DNA from: an uncultured Bacteroidales bacterium
GTDB lineage: Bacteria > Bacteroidota > Bacteroidia > Bacteroidales > Paludibacteraceae
Reading direction: 5' to 3'
Length of the DNA: 41,107 nucleotides
Assembly: GCA_902799875.1 (NCBI GenBank)
Contig: CADCCH010000016.1
Span: 1-41,107, forward strand
The notes beneath the pieces are model-generated. The model saw only the letters and a list, made by a program, of their open reading frames with translations, was not told the DNA's origin and ran no database searches. Of this stretch, positions 9,787 through 18,873 are shown one piece after another. How positions within the stretch are numbered: position 1 is the stretch's first letter; each line of letters starts with the position of its first letter. Position numbers and translations under genes: made by a program.

Positions 9787-10532
9787 CAAAAAAGCAGGAA
9801 CGACATATTATTGCGACTACCGGTACGATTCTGTTTATGCTGTTGGTAGCCTTGTTGTTGTGGCTGATACGTCTCAACGCGGTGGTACCGGAGCAAGAGG
9901 AAGGGGTAGAGATTGCTTTTGTGGAGGAGTCGCCGGACACGGGTGGTGCGCCTTCGGATGAACCGAATCCGTCGCCTGTACCGGAAGATGCTCCTTCTGC
10001 ACCGGCTTCGCCGGCCGTGAGTGCTCCTGAACCGGTGAGTCCTCCGGAGCCGATTGTATCGGAAGAGGAGACTTTAGCCATCGAGCGCGCACGGAAGGAG
10101 AAAGAGGAACGCGAGGCGGCGGAACGGGCACGCAAGCAGAAAGAGGCGGAGGCAATCGCGAAGGCGAATGCGATGAGTTCACTCTTTGGTAACTCGGGTG
10201 CGCAAAGCGGTAACGGTTCGAGTCAAGGGAACGGTCAGAAAGGTAATCCGGTGGGACACGGTTTGAGTGGAGGTAACTCCTGGAGTCTGTCCGGCCGTGG
10301 TATCAAGGGTACTTTGCCTCAACCGGCGAACACATTTAATCAAGAGGGTCGTGTGATCATTGAGATCCGCGTGAACGCTGCAGGCAATATTGTCAGTGCG
10401 GTGGTGAAAGGCGGAAATATCTCGGACAAGCAGACCCAACAACTTGCTCTCGAAGCGGCGCGTAAGGCGAAGTTTACGGAGGGCGACCATGATCAGATCG
10501 GAACAATCACCTATAATTTTAAGTTTAATTAG
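9783..10532 (+). CDS. TonB/TolA-like energy transducer
   Basis: A 249 aa protein built like TonB. It has a cytoplasmic start, one membrane span (TTGTILFMLLVALLLWLIRL, about residues 12-31) and a proline/glutamate-rich periplasmic stretch at about 50-95. A Lys/Glu/Ala/Arg-rich probable coiled coil lies at about 98-130, then a Gly/Ser/Asn-rich linker. The C-terminal TonB-type domain, from about residue 175, contains GRVIIEIRVNAAGNIVSAVV and AARKAKF. The helical KEREAAERARKQKEA section resembles TolA, but the C-terminal domain matches the TonB fold. The GTG start overlaps the exbD stop in GTGA. It should link ExbBD to outer-membrane receptors. Confidence 0.88.
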   Translation: MTKKQERHIIATTGTILFMLLVALLLWLIRLNAVVPEQEEGVEIAFVEESPDTGGAPSDEPNPSPVPEDAPSAPASPAVSAPEPVSPPEPIVSEEETLAIERARKEKEEREAAERARKQKEAEAIAKANAMSSLFGNSGAQSGNGSSQGNGQKGNPVGHGLSGGNSWSLSGRGIKGTLPQPANTFNQEGRVIIEIRVNAAGNIVSAVVKGGNISDKQTQQLALEAARKAKFTEGDHDQIGTITYNFKFN

Positions 10533-10533
10533 T

Positions 10534-11061
10534 ATGAATTACTTGTTTTTAGACAACGGATTCGAAGAAATCGAAGCAATCACAACGATCGATTTACTGC
10601 GCCGCGCAGGTATCGCGGTAACGACAGTCTCTATCACCGGCAATCCGATGGTGCTGGGGGCACATAACATCGCCGTGGAAGCAGACGGACTGTTGGAACG
10701 TATTGATTTTTCCGATGCTCAGATGTTGATCTTGCCGGGAGGACAGACCAAGTTGGGTGACTGTTCGGCATTATGTGAACTGCTGGTAGCGCATAACAAA
10801 GCCGACAAGGATATCGCAGCTATTTGTGCCGCACCGGCCGTGCTGGGTAAATTAGGTATACTGAAAGGCAAACAAGCGACCTGCTATCCGGGCTTCCAGG
10901 AGGCGCTGGGAGAGAGTTACGTAGGCGGCTTGGTGGTTGAATCGAAGAATATTATCACGGCGAAGGGTCCGGGTCTGAGTGCAGACTTTGCCTTCTGCAT
11001 TATTGAGCACATCAAGGGTTCGGAAGTTGCGGACGCCGTATATGACGCGGCGCAGTATTAA
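10534..11061 (+). CDS. DJ-1/PfpI family protein
   Basis: A 175 aa cytosolic protein of the DJ-1/YajL branch. Seen are the acidic residue motif NGFEEIEAI near residue 9, ILPGGQ near 67, and the nucleophile elbow AAICAAPAVLG with the reactive cysteine at about residue 98. Members act in repair of glyoxal-damaged protein, redox sensing or chaperoning; which applies here is not shown. The ATG is 1 bp after the stop of the TonB-like gene, so it is the last gene of the pdxJ operon. A heptamer repeat follows the stop. Confidence 0.9.
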   Translation: MNYLFLDNGFEEIEAITTIDLLRRAGIAVTTVSITGNPMVLGAHNIAVEADGLLERIDFSDAQMLILPGGQTKLGDCSALCELLVAHNKADKDIAAICAAPAVLGKLGILKGKQATCYPGFQEALGESYVGGLVVESKNIITAKGPGLSADFAFCIIEHIKGSEVADAVYDAAQY

Positions 11062-11062
11062 G

Positions 11063-11097
11063 GGCGAACGGCGAACGGCTATCGGAGACCGGCTATC
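11063..11097. repeat. Heptamer array between convergent DJ-1 and queE genes
   Basis: Five 7 nt units in register: GGCGAAC, GGCGAAC, GGCTATC, GGAGACC, GGCTATC. It starts 1 bp after the DJ-1 stop and encodes the last residues and TAG stop (11079-11081) of queE on the other strand. No T-run terminator is visible here. Confidence 0.8.
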
Positions 11098-11705
11098 TTG
11101 TGTAGCTGAACGCTGAGGCGCCAAAAAGGATGGGCGAGGATATAGCGGACGGTCTCGTCGAGATTATCGTTGCTGTCGATCTCAAAATCATCGATACCGC
11201 TTAGTAAAAGCCATTCGCCGTTGTAACGTAGAGGTTGGAGCATCCAGTGCTCCGCCTCTAATTTTTTGCGCCATACTTCGGGATCGTAGGTGCCGGTAAA
11301 GACCACTTTGACTTCGTTGACCTTGGTGAGGGCCAGTTTGGTGCCCTCTTTTGGGGAACAAGTGATCCAATCGATACCGTCGGGTAGGGGACGGGTACCG
11401 TTAGTCTCGATGCAGATATAGAATCCGGCTTGATGGATGGTGTCGATCAGTGGCTTGTCCACTTGGAGGGAGGGTTCACCACCGGTGAGCACACACATCT
11501 TGCGTCGCTCGTTGGGGGTGTCGTAGAGCGTGAGCATCTCGTGAACGATATCGTCGGCACTCATCTCGGTGTAGTCTGCGAACTCCGTGTCGCACCACGG
11601 ACAGCGCAGATTACAACCGCTAAAACGCACAAACACAGCAGGTATCCCGCTGTGTGCTCCCTCGCCCTGCAAGGTAAAGAATATTTCGTTAACGCGATAA
11701 TTCAT
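11079..11705 (-). CDS. queE: 7-carboxy-7-deazaguanine synthase (radical SAM)
   Basis: Radical SAM enzyme that converts 6-carboxytetrahydropterin to 7-carboxy-7-deazaguanine in the queuosine pathway. The 208 aa protein starts MNYRVNEIFFTLQGEGAHSG. The [4Fe-4S] cluster motif is C31-x3-C35-x2-C38 in SGCNLRCPWCDTEF, and the Gly-rich LTGGEPSLQVD follows. It is the last gene of queF-queC-queD-queE. The A of its ATG is the final base of a 10 nt repeat array that fills the queD-queE gap. Confidence 0.96.
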   Translation of the reverse strand: MNYRVNEIFFTLQGEGAHSGIPAVFVRFSGCNLRCPWCDTEFADYTEMSADDIVHEMLTLYDTPNERRKMCVLTGGEPSLQVDKPLIDTIHQAGFYICIETNGTRPLPDGIDWITCSPKEGTKLALTKVNEVKVVFTGTYDPEVWRKKLEAEHWMLQPLRYNGEWLLLSGIDDFEIDSNDNLDETVRYILAHPFWRLSVQLHKIAGLR

Positions 11706-11740
11706 AGGTAGTCCCAGGTAAACCTAGGTCGTCCTAGTCT
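11705..11740. repeat. 10 nt tandem repeat (GGACTACCTA family) between queD and queE
   Basis: Read leftwards: partial AGACTA, then GGACGACCTA, GGTTTACCTG, GGACTACCTA. It contains the queD TAG stop (11736-11734) and ends on the A of the queE ATG. The same unit family, including the identical word GGACTACCTA, lies upstream of dnaK at 33681-33730. Confidence 0.85.
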
Positions 11741-12066
11741 CTTTCATAAATGGCAGTATTGCCTTCGGACTCCTGGACGGACACTTTGTAGCAGTTCTCG
11801 ACATGGTCGCATATCCAGCGGGCGATATTCTCCGCCGACGGATTGACCTCCAGAATCTCGTTGATATACTTATGATCGAAGGTGTCTTTGACAACTTTTT
11901 TGATATGCGTGAAGTCCGTCACCATACCGTCTGCGTTCAGTTCCTTGGCACGGCAGTAGACCACGATGATCCAGTTATGACCGTGTAAGTTCTCGCATTT
12001 GCTCTCGTAACTCAGCATCAGGTTATGTGCTGCCGAGATTTCTATTCTTTTTTCTACGTAATACAT
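11734..12066 (-). CDS. queD: 6-carboxy-5,6,7,8-tetrahydropterin synthase QueD
   Basis: Makes 6-carboxytetrahydropterin from dihydroneopterin triphosphate, the step before QueE. The 110 aa protein has the zinc ligands in ISAAHNL and HGHNW, and the reactive cysteine in SKCENLHGHNW. The frame is open to 12081, but the extra residues MVNGF come from the heptamer repeat upstream. The start at 12066 (MYYVEKRIEISAAH) matches the family. Confidence 0.95.
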   Translation of the reverse strand: MYYVEKRIEISAAHNLMLSYESKCENLHGHNWIIVVYCRAKELNADGMVTDFTHIKKVVKDTFDHKYINEILEVNPSAENIARWICDHVENCYKVSVQESEGNTAIYERD

Positions 12067-12071
12067 AAAGC

Positions 12072-12107
12072 CATTTACCATTTAATCATTTACCATTTAC
12101 CATTTAA
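12072..12107. repeat. Heptamer array (CATTTAC) between queC and queD
   Basis: Units are CATTTAC, CATTTAAT (8 nt), CATTTAC, CATTTAC, CATTTAA. The queC stop codon (12104-12106 on the minus strand) lies inside it, and queD starts 5 bp beyond it. It fills the spacer. Confidence 0.88.
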
Positions 12108-12757
12108 TTCTCATAAATAGTATGATCCTCAATGCCGGCTTGCGCCAGAGCTTCTTTGCGTTCGCGGCAGGTTCCGCATACACCGCAATGATGTTCACCG
12201 CCCTTATAGCAAGACCAGGTCTCCGCATAGTCGAGGTTTAGTTCCTTGCCTTTAGCGGCTATCTCGGCTTTGGTGAGGTGGGTATAGGGTGTCAATAACT
12301 GTACGCCGTTCCAGGTGCCGTAACAAATGGCATGGTTCATCGCTTCGACGAACTCCGGTCGGCAGTCCGGGTAGATAGTATGGTCACCGGCATGGTTGGC
12401 CAGCATAACGTACTGCATCTTGTTGTTCTCCGCGATGCCTGCGGCGATTGAGAGCATAATGCCGTTACGGAAAGGTACGACGGTCGATTTCATGTTCTCA
12501 TCGTCGTAGTTACCCTCCGGAATAGCGTCTGCACCGGAGAGCAGCGAGGACTTGAAGAACTGCTTGATAAACGGCAGGCGAATGACCAGATGAGGGATGC
12601 CGAGTCGATCGCAATGTAACTTAGCGAACTCCAGCTCCTTGTCGTTATGGTTCGAGCCGTAATGGAAAGAGACGGCCATACCGATACGGTACTGATACTC
12701 ATACAGCATCGTGGTCGAGTCGAGTCCGCCCGAGAGAACAATCAGACTATCTTTCAT
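12104..12757 (-). CDS. queC: 7-cyano-7-deazaguanine synthase QueC
   Basis: ATP-dependent enzyme converting 7-carboxy-7-deazaguanine to preQ0. The 217 aa protein starts [19 protein letters not shown] with the PP-loop SGGLDS. It ends with the zinc-binding cysteine cluster in [20 protein letters not shown]. The start overlaps the queF end by 11 bp, and the stop lies in the CATTTAC repeat. Confidence 0.97.
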   Translation of the reverse strand: MKDSLIVLSGGLDSTTMLYEYQYRIGMAVSFHYGSNHNDKELEFAKLHCDRLGIPHLVIRLPFIKQFFKSSLLSGADAIPEGNYDDENMKSTVVPFRNGIMLSIAAGIAENNKMQYVMLANHAGDHTIYPDCRPEFVEAMNHAICYGTWNGVQLLTPYTHLTKAEIAAKGKELNLDYAETWSCYKGGEHHCGVCGTCRERKEALAQAGIEDHTIYEN

Positions 12758-13223
12758 ACACCTTGCTGAATTGCGCCATCAGACGCTGTTTCTTGAGCTC
12801 CTCGTGCTCCGCGTCCGCGTAGTTAGCGAAAGGATAAATGCTGATACCTCCTCGCGGCATAAACCAACCCGTTACTTCGAGATATTTGGGGTCCATCAGT
12901 TTGACGAGGTCCTTCATGATGATATTAACGCAGTCCTCGTGGAAGTCCCCGTGATTGCGGAAGGAGAAGAGGTAGAGTTTGAGACTCTTGCTCTCCACCA
13001 TGCGTTCACGAGGGATGTAACTGATGTAAATGTGGCCGAAATCCGGTTGCCCTGTCTTAGGACAGAGGGTAGTGAACTCCGGACAGTTGAACGTGACCAG
13101 ATACTCGTTCTCCGGGTGTTTGTTGGGGAAGGTCTCCAGCACCTCCGGGTTGTAATTGTCGCTGTATTGTGTGCCTTGGTTACCTAATAAGGTAACGCCT
13201 TTCAATTCTTCTTCTGTACGCAT
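12747..13223 (-). CDS. queF: NADPH-dependent 7-cyano-7-deazaguanine reductase QueF (short form)
   Basis: Reduces preQ0 to preQ1, the base inserted into tRNA. At 158 aa it is the single-domain type. The thioimide-forming cysteine is C54 in [13 protein letters not shown], with the nearby conserved Asp, and the QueF motif [20 protein letters not shown] follows. It is the first of the four que genes but starts only 2 bp after the end of the large T9SS surface-protein gene, so the set may share that gene's transcript. No separate promoter or preQ1-type aptamer is evident in the gap. Confidence 0.97.
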   Translation of the reverse strand: MRTEEELKGVTLLGNQGTQYSDNYNPEVLETFPNKHPENEYLVTFNCPEFTTLCPKTGQPDFGHIYISYIPRERMVESKSLKLYLFSFRNHGDFHEDCVNIIMKDLVKLMDPKYLEVTGWFMPRGGISIYPFANYADAEHEELKKQRLMAQFSKVYER

Positions 13224-13225
13224 AA

Positions 13226-16200
13226 TTAACGCATAACTTTAAGTGTTTTACCGCTCTCCGTGACGAGGATATACATACCGCGTGGCAGATCCATCGTACG
13301 GTAATCTTCGTTGGTAGTAGCCACCTTACGTCCGTAGATGTCGTAGATATGGATCCACTCGCCTACTTCTATCTCATCGATACCCTCTGCGGTTTTGAGA
13401 CGTACGAGGATGTCGTAACTGCGTTTGTTGATATAGTCGCTGACAATATATTGTACACCAAAGGTCCAATGATACAAGTCTATGCTGCCATCCTTTTTGG
13501 TAGTCGTAGGATAGGCGTGGGTGAGTGGGCTGGCAAGCGATACAACAGGGGTAGCTGTTTTCAGCATATCACTGTCCTGCGCCATTACCTCTACGATAAT
13601 CTTGTCTTCGTCCATTTCGGGAAGGAAGGTGTATGAGCCGACCTGGAACTGCTTGATAGCGAGATCCGGTAACTGAATCGTAGCATCGTTACCTAAGATA
13701 TACTTGATACACTCATCAATGAGACGTTTTCCTTCCGCATGGAGGTAGTTCGTACCTGATTGACCGATCGGCAAGCAGAGATATTTCTGATTGCGATGTA
13801 TATTAGCCGGTATCTCATGGAGGAAAGTCTCTTCCGGTCCATCACCGTCGTAATTATTGATATCGCGTGTACGTGCGGTGGCCAAACAGAGTGTTCCGGC
13901 GTAGTCAACGGATATCGGCATCAGACCCTTACTGCCGGTAGAGTCCAACACTTGGATACGGTCGCCTCGTTTCTTATTGAGGGCTTTGAAGATCGGGTGG
14001 TCATCGCGAACGACGGTGATGAAACGACCTTCTTCTTTGGTGAGCGAACCGTTGTTGGGGTCACCCCAATTCAGACGATTCTGGGTGTACGCAAAGGCCT
14101 TCATATTCAGTACAGGCAGGTTACCTTCACCGCGTGCCAGCGCCAGGATCTCCGGATTATCGGCATCGACGTCTTCGGAAATCAGTATCCATTTGTATTT
14201 GGAGTATTGGTCTGCCGTCCGCAGTCCGTCCAACTTAGCTCTGCGAGAGATGGGGTTGTAGATTGTACCGTTCTTGAGGTAGTTATAGACGCCGTCTTTG
14301 GTGTAAGCGGAGTCGTTCTTGTAGAGGAAGAGTACAGGATTCTCACCGTAATTCAACTCTTTGACAGTAAGCTTACCGTTGATAGTCGTATCTGCGCCCT
14401 CCACAGTGATGGCAAAGCGGTAGTTACCGATTGTAGTAGGTATACCTCCAATCACGTATTCACCCGGCTGTTGAGTGCCGTAACCATCGACACCTTGCGG
14501 TTTGCCGCCCGGCCAGGTTAGATGAACGTCATTGGCATCGAGGGCGTAGTACTTGAAGATGATCTGATCCATCTCTTCGTTCAGATACGCTTCGGCGTTG
14601 ATGCTGGTCATGGAACGGATATCCGATTTGACTACAAACGTACCGGTTACACGGCTGGTCTCTACATCGTTGAGGGTGGAGATAAGGATGTATTTGTAGG
14701 GTCCGACAGGGCAATCGGCTGTACCGGATAAGGTCAGCGTGTCTGCCAAACTTCCGCTTTTCGCATTTAAGGTGATACCGTTCGCTGCCTGCCCGTCCCA
14801 CTCGAGACGCGTTGCGGCACCTTCTACATACTTGTATTTGCAGGTATAGACCACTTTATTAATCGGCATCGTCTGGAGCACTACCTGTGTCGAGTCGTTA
14901 CCTCTAAGGTGCTCGATCTTCGGTACTTGCGGCAAGCGCAGAGAGAAACCGTAGAACTCTTCGTTACTGTCTCCAATTCCTATTACTTCAATGACGTGTT
15001 CACAGGTTGAAATATTGAATCGACGTATAGTGGCAGAAGTAGATTTGGTCATGGTCTGTTTCACACCATCGATGTGTATTTCAAAATATTTGCCATTTCC
15101 GGAGTTGTCTTTCCCGTAGAAAGAGAATTGGTCATAGCCTTGAATGTGAATGGTGTATTTGCCGTTGTTCCTTAATTTATGTACAGCAGTAGAACCGGAT
15201 TGGAACTCATCCGCACCCGACATAGTAAAGTCCGATTTACTTTCGCTCGTACTCATCTCAAACCAGCCGTCACTGGCTTTGCAAGCGGTTGAAGTAGCGT
15301 TGTTGGTTATACCGTCTGTTTTGCGAATCGGGGTAACCGAAACCGACAAGTTACTGTTGGCATCGTATGTAGCATAATATACTTCGTATTCACACCGGTC
15401 AAAAACAATTAATTGTCCACCGTATCCACCATCTGCTATCTTTTTCTCATACACTTTCGGCATGTGAATGGACAGGCTGGTCTGCGGAACAGTAGGACAT
15501 GCCGTTTCGGAGAATTCGATGGTATAGGTCTTGGTCGTTTGTCTGTCTTCTGCCGTTACGGTGACGGTTACAGTACCGCTGGTACTGGCTATTTGTTGAA
15601 CATCAACGGTCGCATAGGGGTGGTTGGCAACTGCCGTCACGTTCGGTGGATATGAGCCAGCCGGCAATGTTACCGAATACGACGTGGTGGAAGGATTGAA
15701 CCCGCTAACAGGTGTGTTATTATAGGAGAGTGATTTCAGAGTCGCATCGGTAGATGCCGTTACTTTCTGGAATGTCACCGTATAGGTCTCTTTCGTTGTT
15801 CCGTCCTCTGCGGTTACAACAATAGTTGCCGTGCCGGTTACCGAACCGGCGGGCTTGACATTAGCGATTGCGGCTGCATTAGTGGTAGTCGCCGTAACAA
15901 CAGGGATAGTTGTTTGACTATACGGAATATTAACCGTATAACTCAGCGTGGCGGGATTGAAATTACCGATACTCTGTCCGTCCACTTGAATGTCACTCAA
16001 AGTGGCATCGTGCGATACTTCAGCGCGGGTGAAAGTCACGGTATAGGTCTTTGTCGTAGTTCCGTCCTCTGCGGTAACTTGCACGGTTCCTGTCGTCGGA
16101 TTACCAACTGTCGGCATCGCAGGTTGCGTGATCACCGGATCGCTTGCCTTGGTGTCGTGCTTTGTGGCCGACAGAACAGGGGCAGAAGTAGCGGTAGCCG

Positions 16201-16879
16201 CTACGGAATAATTGTACGAAAGGGTATTCGGATTAAAACCTGCGATTGTTACACCATCCACTTTCAAATCCGACAGCGTGGCATCCGTCGATTTAGGAGC
16301 CGGACCCGCTGTTACATCGACATCTATTATGTAGAAAGTTTGTCCTTCTCCGTATTTGGCATTCTTTGAGTATCCGGTTCCGTCAAATCCCTTTAACTGT
16401 CTGTAGATACGTATTTTACGAACGCCTGTTGGAATGTTAACGTCTACATAATTCCCATTACATGCTCCATCGTACCCTACAAATCCGACTAAAGAACAAC
16501 CAAGAACATTGTCGTACGCAGGGGTGGCATTTGCTCCCCAATAAACGAATCCCATATTCTTTGTTGCTCCACTTGAATTGTAAGTAGCATGCAAACGTAG
16601 AGCCGATATGTCGGAGGTCGATGAAATTTCTACGTAGTTCTCATCTACAGAACTGGCGGTGTTCTTTCCTTCCACTACATCTGCTTTTACGGAGGAACTC
16701 TCTTTGCAGATTTGTGCACTGCTTTTAAGAGCGAAAGTGGTCGAAACAGTAACAGCACCCTTAGTAGTTCCGTTAGTCGCGGTTATTTCTGCTGCACTAA
16801 AGGATTGTACTTGCGCAAAAACGGTGCCTGCAACAAAGCAACCCAATACAACGAATAAACTTTTTAGAATGTTTCTCAT
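13226..16879 (-). CDS. Large T9SS-sorted surface protein with cadherin-like repeats
   Basis: A 1217 aa predicted secreted protein of unknown role. The signal peptide is [22 protein letters not shown]. Residues about 198-286, 291-372 and 377-457 are three cadherin-like beta-sandwich repeats, each beginning DATLSDLxVDG or TLKSLSYNN, passing FNPxTLSY and ending with [14 protein letters not shown]. The middle holds other beta-rich domains. Residues about 860-1070 ([11 protein letters not shown] through [14 protein letters not shown]) look like a separate alpha/beta domain I cannot name. The end [15 protein letters not shown]...[19 protein letters not shown] is a type A sorting domain of the type IX secretion system. 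It sits upstream of, and nearly touches, the que genes. Confidence 0.85.
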   Translation of the reverse strand: MRNILKSLFVVLGCFVAGTVFAQVQSFSAAEITATNGTTKGAVTVSTTFALKSSAQICKESSSVKADVVEGKNTASSVDENYVEISSTSDISALRLHATYNSSGATKNMGFVYWGANATPAYDNVLGCSLVGFVGYDGACNGNYVDVNIPTGVRKIRIYRQLKGFDGTGYSKNAKYGEGQTFYIIDVDVTAGPAPKSTDATLSDLKVDGVTIAGFNPNTLSYNYSVAATATSAPVLSATKHDTKASDPVITQPAMPTVGNPTTGTVQVTAEDGTTTKTYTVTFTRAEVSHDATLSDIQVDGQSIGNFNPATLSYTVNIPYSQTTIPVVTATTTNAAAIANVKPAGSVTGTATIVVTAEDGTTKETYTVTFQKVTASTDATLKSLSYNNTPVSGFNPSTTSYSVTLPAGSYPPNVTAVANHPYATVDVQQIASTSGTVTVTVTAEDRQTTKTYTIEFSETACPTVPQTSLSIHMPKVYEKKIADGGYGGQLIVFDRCEYEVYYATYDANSNLSVSVTPIRKTDGITNNATSTACKASDGWFEMSTSESKSDFTMSGADEFQSGSTAVHKLRNNGKYTIHIQGYDQFSFYGKDNSGNGKYFEIHIDGVKQTMTKSTSATIRRFNISTCEHVIEVIGIGDSNEEFYGFSLRLPQVPKIEHLRGNDSTQVVLQTMPINKVVYTCKYKYVEGAATRLEWDGQAANGITLNAKSGSLADTLTLSGTADCPVGPYKYILISTLNDVETSRVTGTFVVKSDIRSMTSINAEAYLNEEMDQIIFKYYALDANDVHLTWPGGKPQGVDGYGTQQPGEYVIGGIPTTIGNYRFAITVEGADTTINGKLTVKELNYGENPVLFLYKNDSAYTKDGVYNYLKNGTIYNPISRRAKLDGLRTADQYSKYKWILISEDVDADNPEILALARGEGNLPVLNMKAFAYTQNRLNWGDPNNGSLTKEEGRFITVVRDDHPIFKALNKKRGDRIQVLDSTGSKGLMPISVDYAGTLCLATARTRDINNYDGDGPEETFLHEIPANIHRNQKYLCLPIGQSGTNYLHAEGKRLIDECIKYILGNDATIQLPDLAIKQFQVGSYTFLPEMDEDKIIVEVMAQDSDMLKTATPVVSLASPLTHAYPTTTKKDGSIDLYHWTFGVQYIVSDYINKRSYDILVRLKTAEGIDEIEVGEWIHIYDIYGRKVATTNEDYRTMDLPRGMYILVTESGKTLKVMR

Positions 16880-16941
16880 ATCGTTTTGTTGTTAAATGTC
16901 GTTTTTTATAGGTCCGAATTACCGGATATTATTTCACGGTG

Positions 16942-16973
16942 CAAAATTACTGCTTTTTTTGCACATGAATGTG
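16942..16973 (-). promoter_or_regulatory. Promoter of the T9SS protein / que transcript
   Basis: Read leftwards, the -7 box TAATTTTG occupies 16949-16942. At the usual 20 nt spacing the -33 position reads CACA rather than TTTG, so the upstream box is poor. The 22 nt ending in the -7 box are identical to those at 21849-21870. The predicted leader is about 55 nt. Confidence 0.6.
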
Positions 16974-16975
16974 CA
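16960..16975. promoter_or_regulatory. Inverted repeat TGCACAT-GA-ATGTGCA in the divergent promoter region
   Basis: Two perfect 7 bp arms are separated by 2 bp. They lie upstream of the -7 box of the leftward promoter, where its -33 box should be, which is a plausible place for a regulator to bind. Confidence 0.5.
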
Positions 16976-17043
16976 CATATTCAAAAAAAATGTGTAAAAA
17001 TTGACATTTTTCTATCAAAAAATGCGCGCGCGTACCATATTTA

Positions 17044-17075
17044 TTTGCGTATATGAGATTTTTTTTGTACCTTTG
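17044..17075 (+). promoter_or_regulatory. Promoter of the DUF3078-zapA-rny operon
   Basis: The -33 box is TTTG (17044-17047). A 20 nt gap follows, then the -7 box TACCTTTG (17068-17075). The leader is about 50 nt. The -33 side reads TTTGCGTATATG, close to the palindrome half-site TTTGCATATATG seen at two other promoters. Confidence 0.82.
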
Positions 17076-17132
17076 CACGGTTTTTTGAAAAAACGACAAA
17101 CAGTAAGTATAACAAATAATGAATTGAATACT

Positions 17133-18311
17133 ATGCAAAAGAAATTTTTATCTGTTGCGCTTTGCCTTATGGCAGCGCTGACAATGACCGCTCAAGAGGT
17201 GGATAAAGCGAAAGTTACCGGTAACGCTGAGGCTGCTGCAAAGGCAGGTGACGATCTGAAGAAATTGGAAACTGGTGAGAAGGCATGGAAGTTTGACGGA
17301 ACTGTTGGCTTGAATGCAGCCGCTACGGGTCTGGTGAACTGGGCTGCGGGTGGTAAGAACAACGTCAACGGTATCGCGTATGCGAAACTGCACCTCTTAT
17401 ACCACAAGGATGCAATTGCTTGGGAGACGAATTTTGATACCGATTTCGGTATGACTTGGATTGATCAGAAAGAGGACCCGTTCCAGAAATCGAGCGATAA
17501 TATCAAACTGGCTACCAAATTCGGATGGGAGTTCAAACCGGCATGGTATCTGACCGTGCTCGCAAGCTTCCAGAGCCAATATGCATTAGGTCGCAACTAT
17601 GTGGACGGTTATAACTCGATTATCTCCAAATGGCTCGCTCCTTCGTACACCGATATCTCGGTCGGTATCGACTGGAAGAAGAGTTATAACGGTGCGGACT
17701 TCTCTATTTACCTCTCTCCGGTAGCAGGTCGTATCACGACCGCATACATCGGCGATGCATGGAATAAGAAGTACAACGATGAATATCAGGCTGCTTATAA
17801 GGCAGGTGAGATCGCTGCAGAGGACTACAACCCGGCTTTTGACTTGCGTCAGGAATTGCAGAGCACGATCGGCACGTACAAGTACGATGAGAAGGGTGAT
17901 AAAATTTGGCGTAATGCCCGTGCTGAGTTCGGTTTGAGTTTTAAAGGCGCTATCGCTTATACTTACAAGGATTTCAAACTCGGTACGACACTGGCTCTCT
18001 TCTCTCCGTATCAGGGTAAGGGTTTTGCGCTCAAAGAGGCTTACGATCTGGCTAACGGTGCCGGTGCTTGGGATGCACTGCCGGCGAACGAGCGTTATTT
18101 CGAGTATTCGAATATGAACCGTTACTTCGGTATGTTCGATGTAGATTGGGATGTGAACCTGAGTTATCAGTTCTTGAAATGCTTGCAGGTAACGCTGCAG
18201 ACCAGTCTCAAGTACTACCCGGGTACGCTTATTGCAGACAAGGCAGGATTGGAAGCTGAGCGTTGCCAGTTTAAAGGTATCATCGGTCTGGGTGTAGGCT
18301 ATTCGTTCTAA
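17133..18311 (+). CDS. DUF3078 family envelope protein (second copy)
   Basis: A 392 aa predicted secreted protein with unknown function. The start MQKKFLSVALCLMAALTMTAQEVD is a clear signal peptide, so I chose ATG 17133 although the frame is open from 17001. The DUF3078 core runs from about residue 45: KFDGTVGLNAAATGLVNWAAGGKNNVNG, then DTDFGMTWIDQKEDPFQKSSDNIKL and alternating strands ending FKGIIGLGVGYSF, typical of an outer-membrane barrel. It is a distant paralogue of the 3395-4555 protein. It heads an operon with a coiled-coil gene, zapA and rny, and overlaps the next ATG by one base. Confidence 0.85.
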   Translation: MQKKFLSVALCLMAALTMTAQEVDKAKVTGNAEAAAKAGDDLKKLETGEKAWKFDGTVGLNAAATGLVNWAAGGKNNVNGIAYAKLHLLYHKDAIAWETNFDTDFGMTWIDQKEDPFQKSSDNIKLATKFGWEFKPAWYLTVLASFQSQYALGRNYVDGYNSIISKWLAPSYTDISVGIDWKKSYNGADFSIYLSPVAGRITTAYIGDAWNKKYNDEYQAAYKAGEIAAEDYNPAFDLRQELQSTIGTYKYDEKGDKIWRNARAEFGLSFKGAIAYTYKDFKLGTTLALFSPYQGKGFALKEAYDLANGAGAWDALPANERYFEYSNMNRYFGMFDVDWDVNLSYQFLKCLQVTLQTSLKYYPGTLIADKAGLEAERCQFKGIIGLGVGYSF

Positions 18312-18586
18312 TGCAGATTCTCGACGATTTCTCACGCAATGTGCGTCTGCTGCTGGAGCGCTATGAGGCGTTGCAGCGGGAGAATGCCGCGTTGCGCGAG
18401 GATATCGAACGTCAGCGGCAGGAACTGATTCGTACGCATAGCGAATTGGTGGACCTGCAGCAGAAAAACCGTCGTTTGTCGGTGGCGAATGCCATGAGTT
18501 CGGCGGAGAACAGCGAAGAGGCGACTAAACGTTTGAATGCCCTCATCGCGCAAGTAGATCGTGCTATTGCGGCCCTGAAAAAATGA
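18311..18586 (+). CDS. Small coiled-coil protein upstream of zapA
   Basis: A 91 aa protein made almost entirely of heptad-like helix (LLLERYEALQRENAALREDIERQRQELI, then SELVDLQQKNRRLSVANAM). It has no signal peptide or membrane span. The length, composition and position directly before zapA suggest a divisome coiled-coil partner comparable in style to ZapB. That is inference from context; I see no diagnostic motif. Its ATG overlaps the preceding stop by one base, and its stop overlaps the zapA start by four. Confidence 0.75.
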   Translation: MQILDDFSRNVRLLLERYEALQRENAALREDIERQRQELIRTHSELVDLQQKNRRLSVANAMSSAENSEEATKRLNALIAQVDRAIAALKK

Positions 18587-18873
18587 TTTCCGACAAGCAA
18601 CATATCAATCTCCATCTCGATGCCCACACGGTGGGTCTCGATGTGCCGCGCGAACAAGAAGCGAACTATCGTTTTGCAGCGGAGTTGTTGAACAAGCGTT
18701 ACCAGTACTATCTGAAACTATTGCCTAAAGCTTCGGCAGAGCAGTTATGGATGTATACGGCCTTGGAGATGGCTGTGACGCTGCAGTCGGATGCCCGCGA
18801 GAAGAGTCTCGCGCCGGTAGAGAAAGAGCTTAAAGAGCTAAATAAATTAATAATAGAAAAAATTAATCAATGA
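18583..18873 (+). CDS. zapA: Cell division protein ZapA
   Basis: A 96 aa cytosolic protein that cross-links FtsZ filaments at the division ring. The N-terminal half has the ZapA beta-hairpin and helix ([33 protein letters not shown]). The C-terminal half is a helical dimerisation segment ([20 protein letters not shown] ... [14 protein letters not shown]). It lies between a coiled-coil gene and rny with four-base overlaps on both sides, as in other Bacteroidota. Confidence 0.85.
   Translation: MISDKQHINLHLDAHTVGLDVPREQEANYRFAAELLNKRYQYYLKLLPKASAEQLWMYTALEMAVTLQSDAREKSLAPVEKELKELNKLIIEKINQ

Noticed and set aside
13224..13226. preQ1 riboswitch before the que genes
   Set aside because: There are only 2 bp between the surface-protein stop and queF, and no aptamer-like leader is visible near any que gene.
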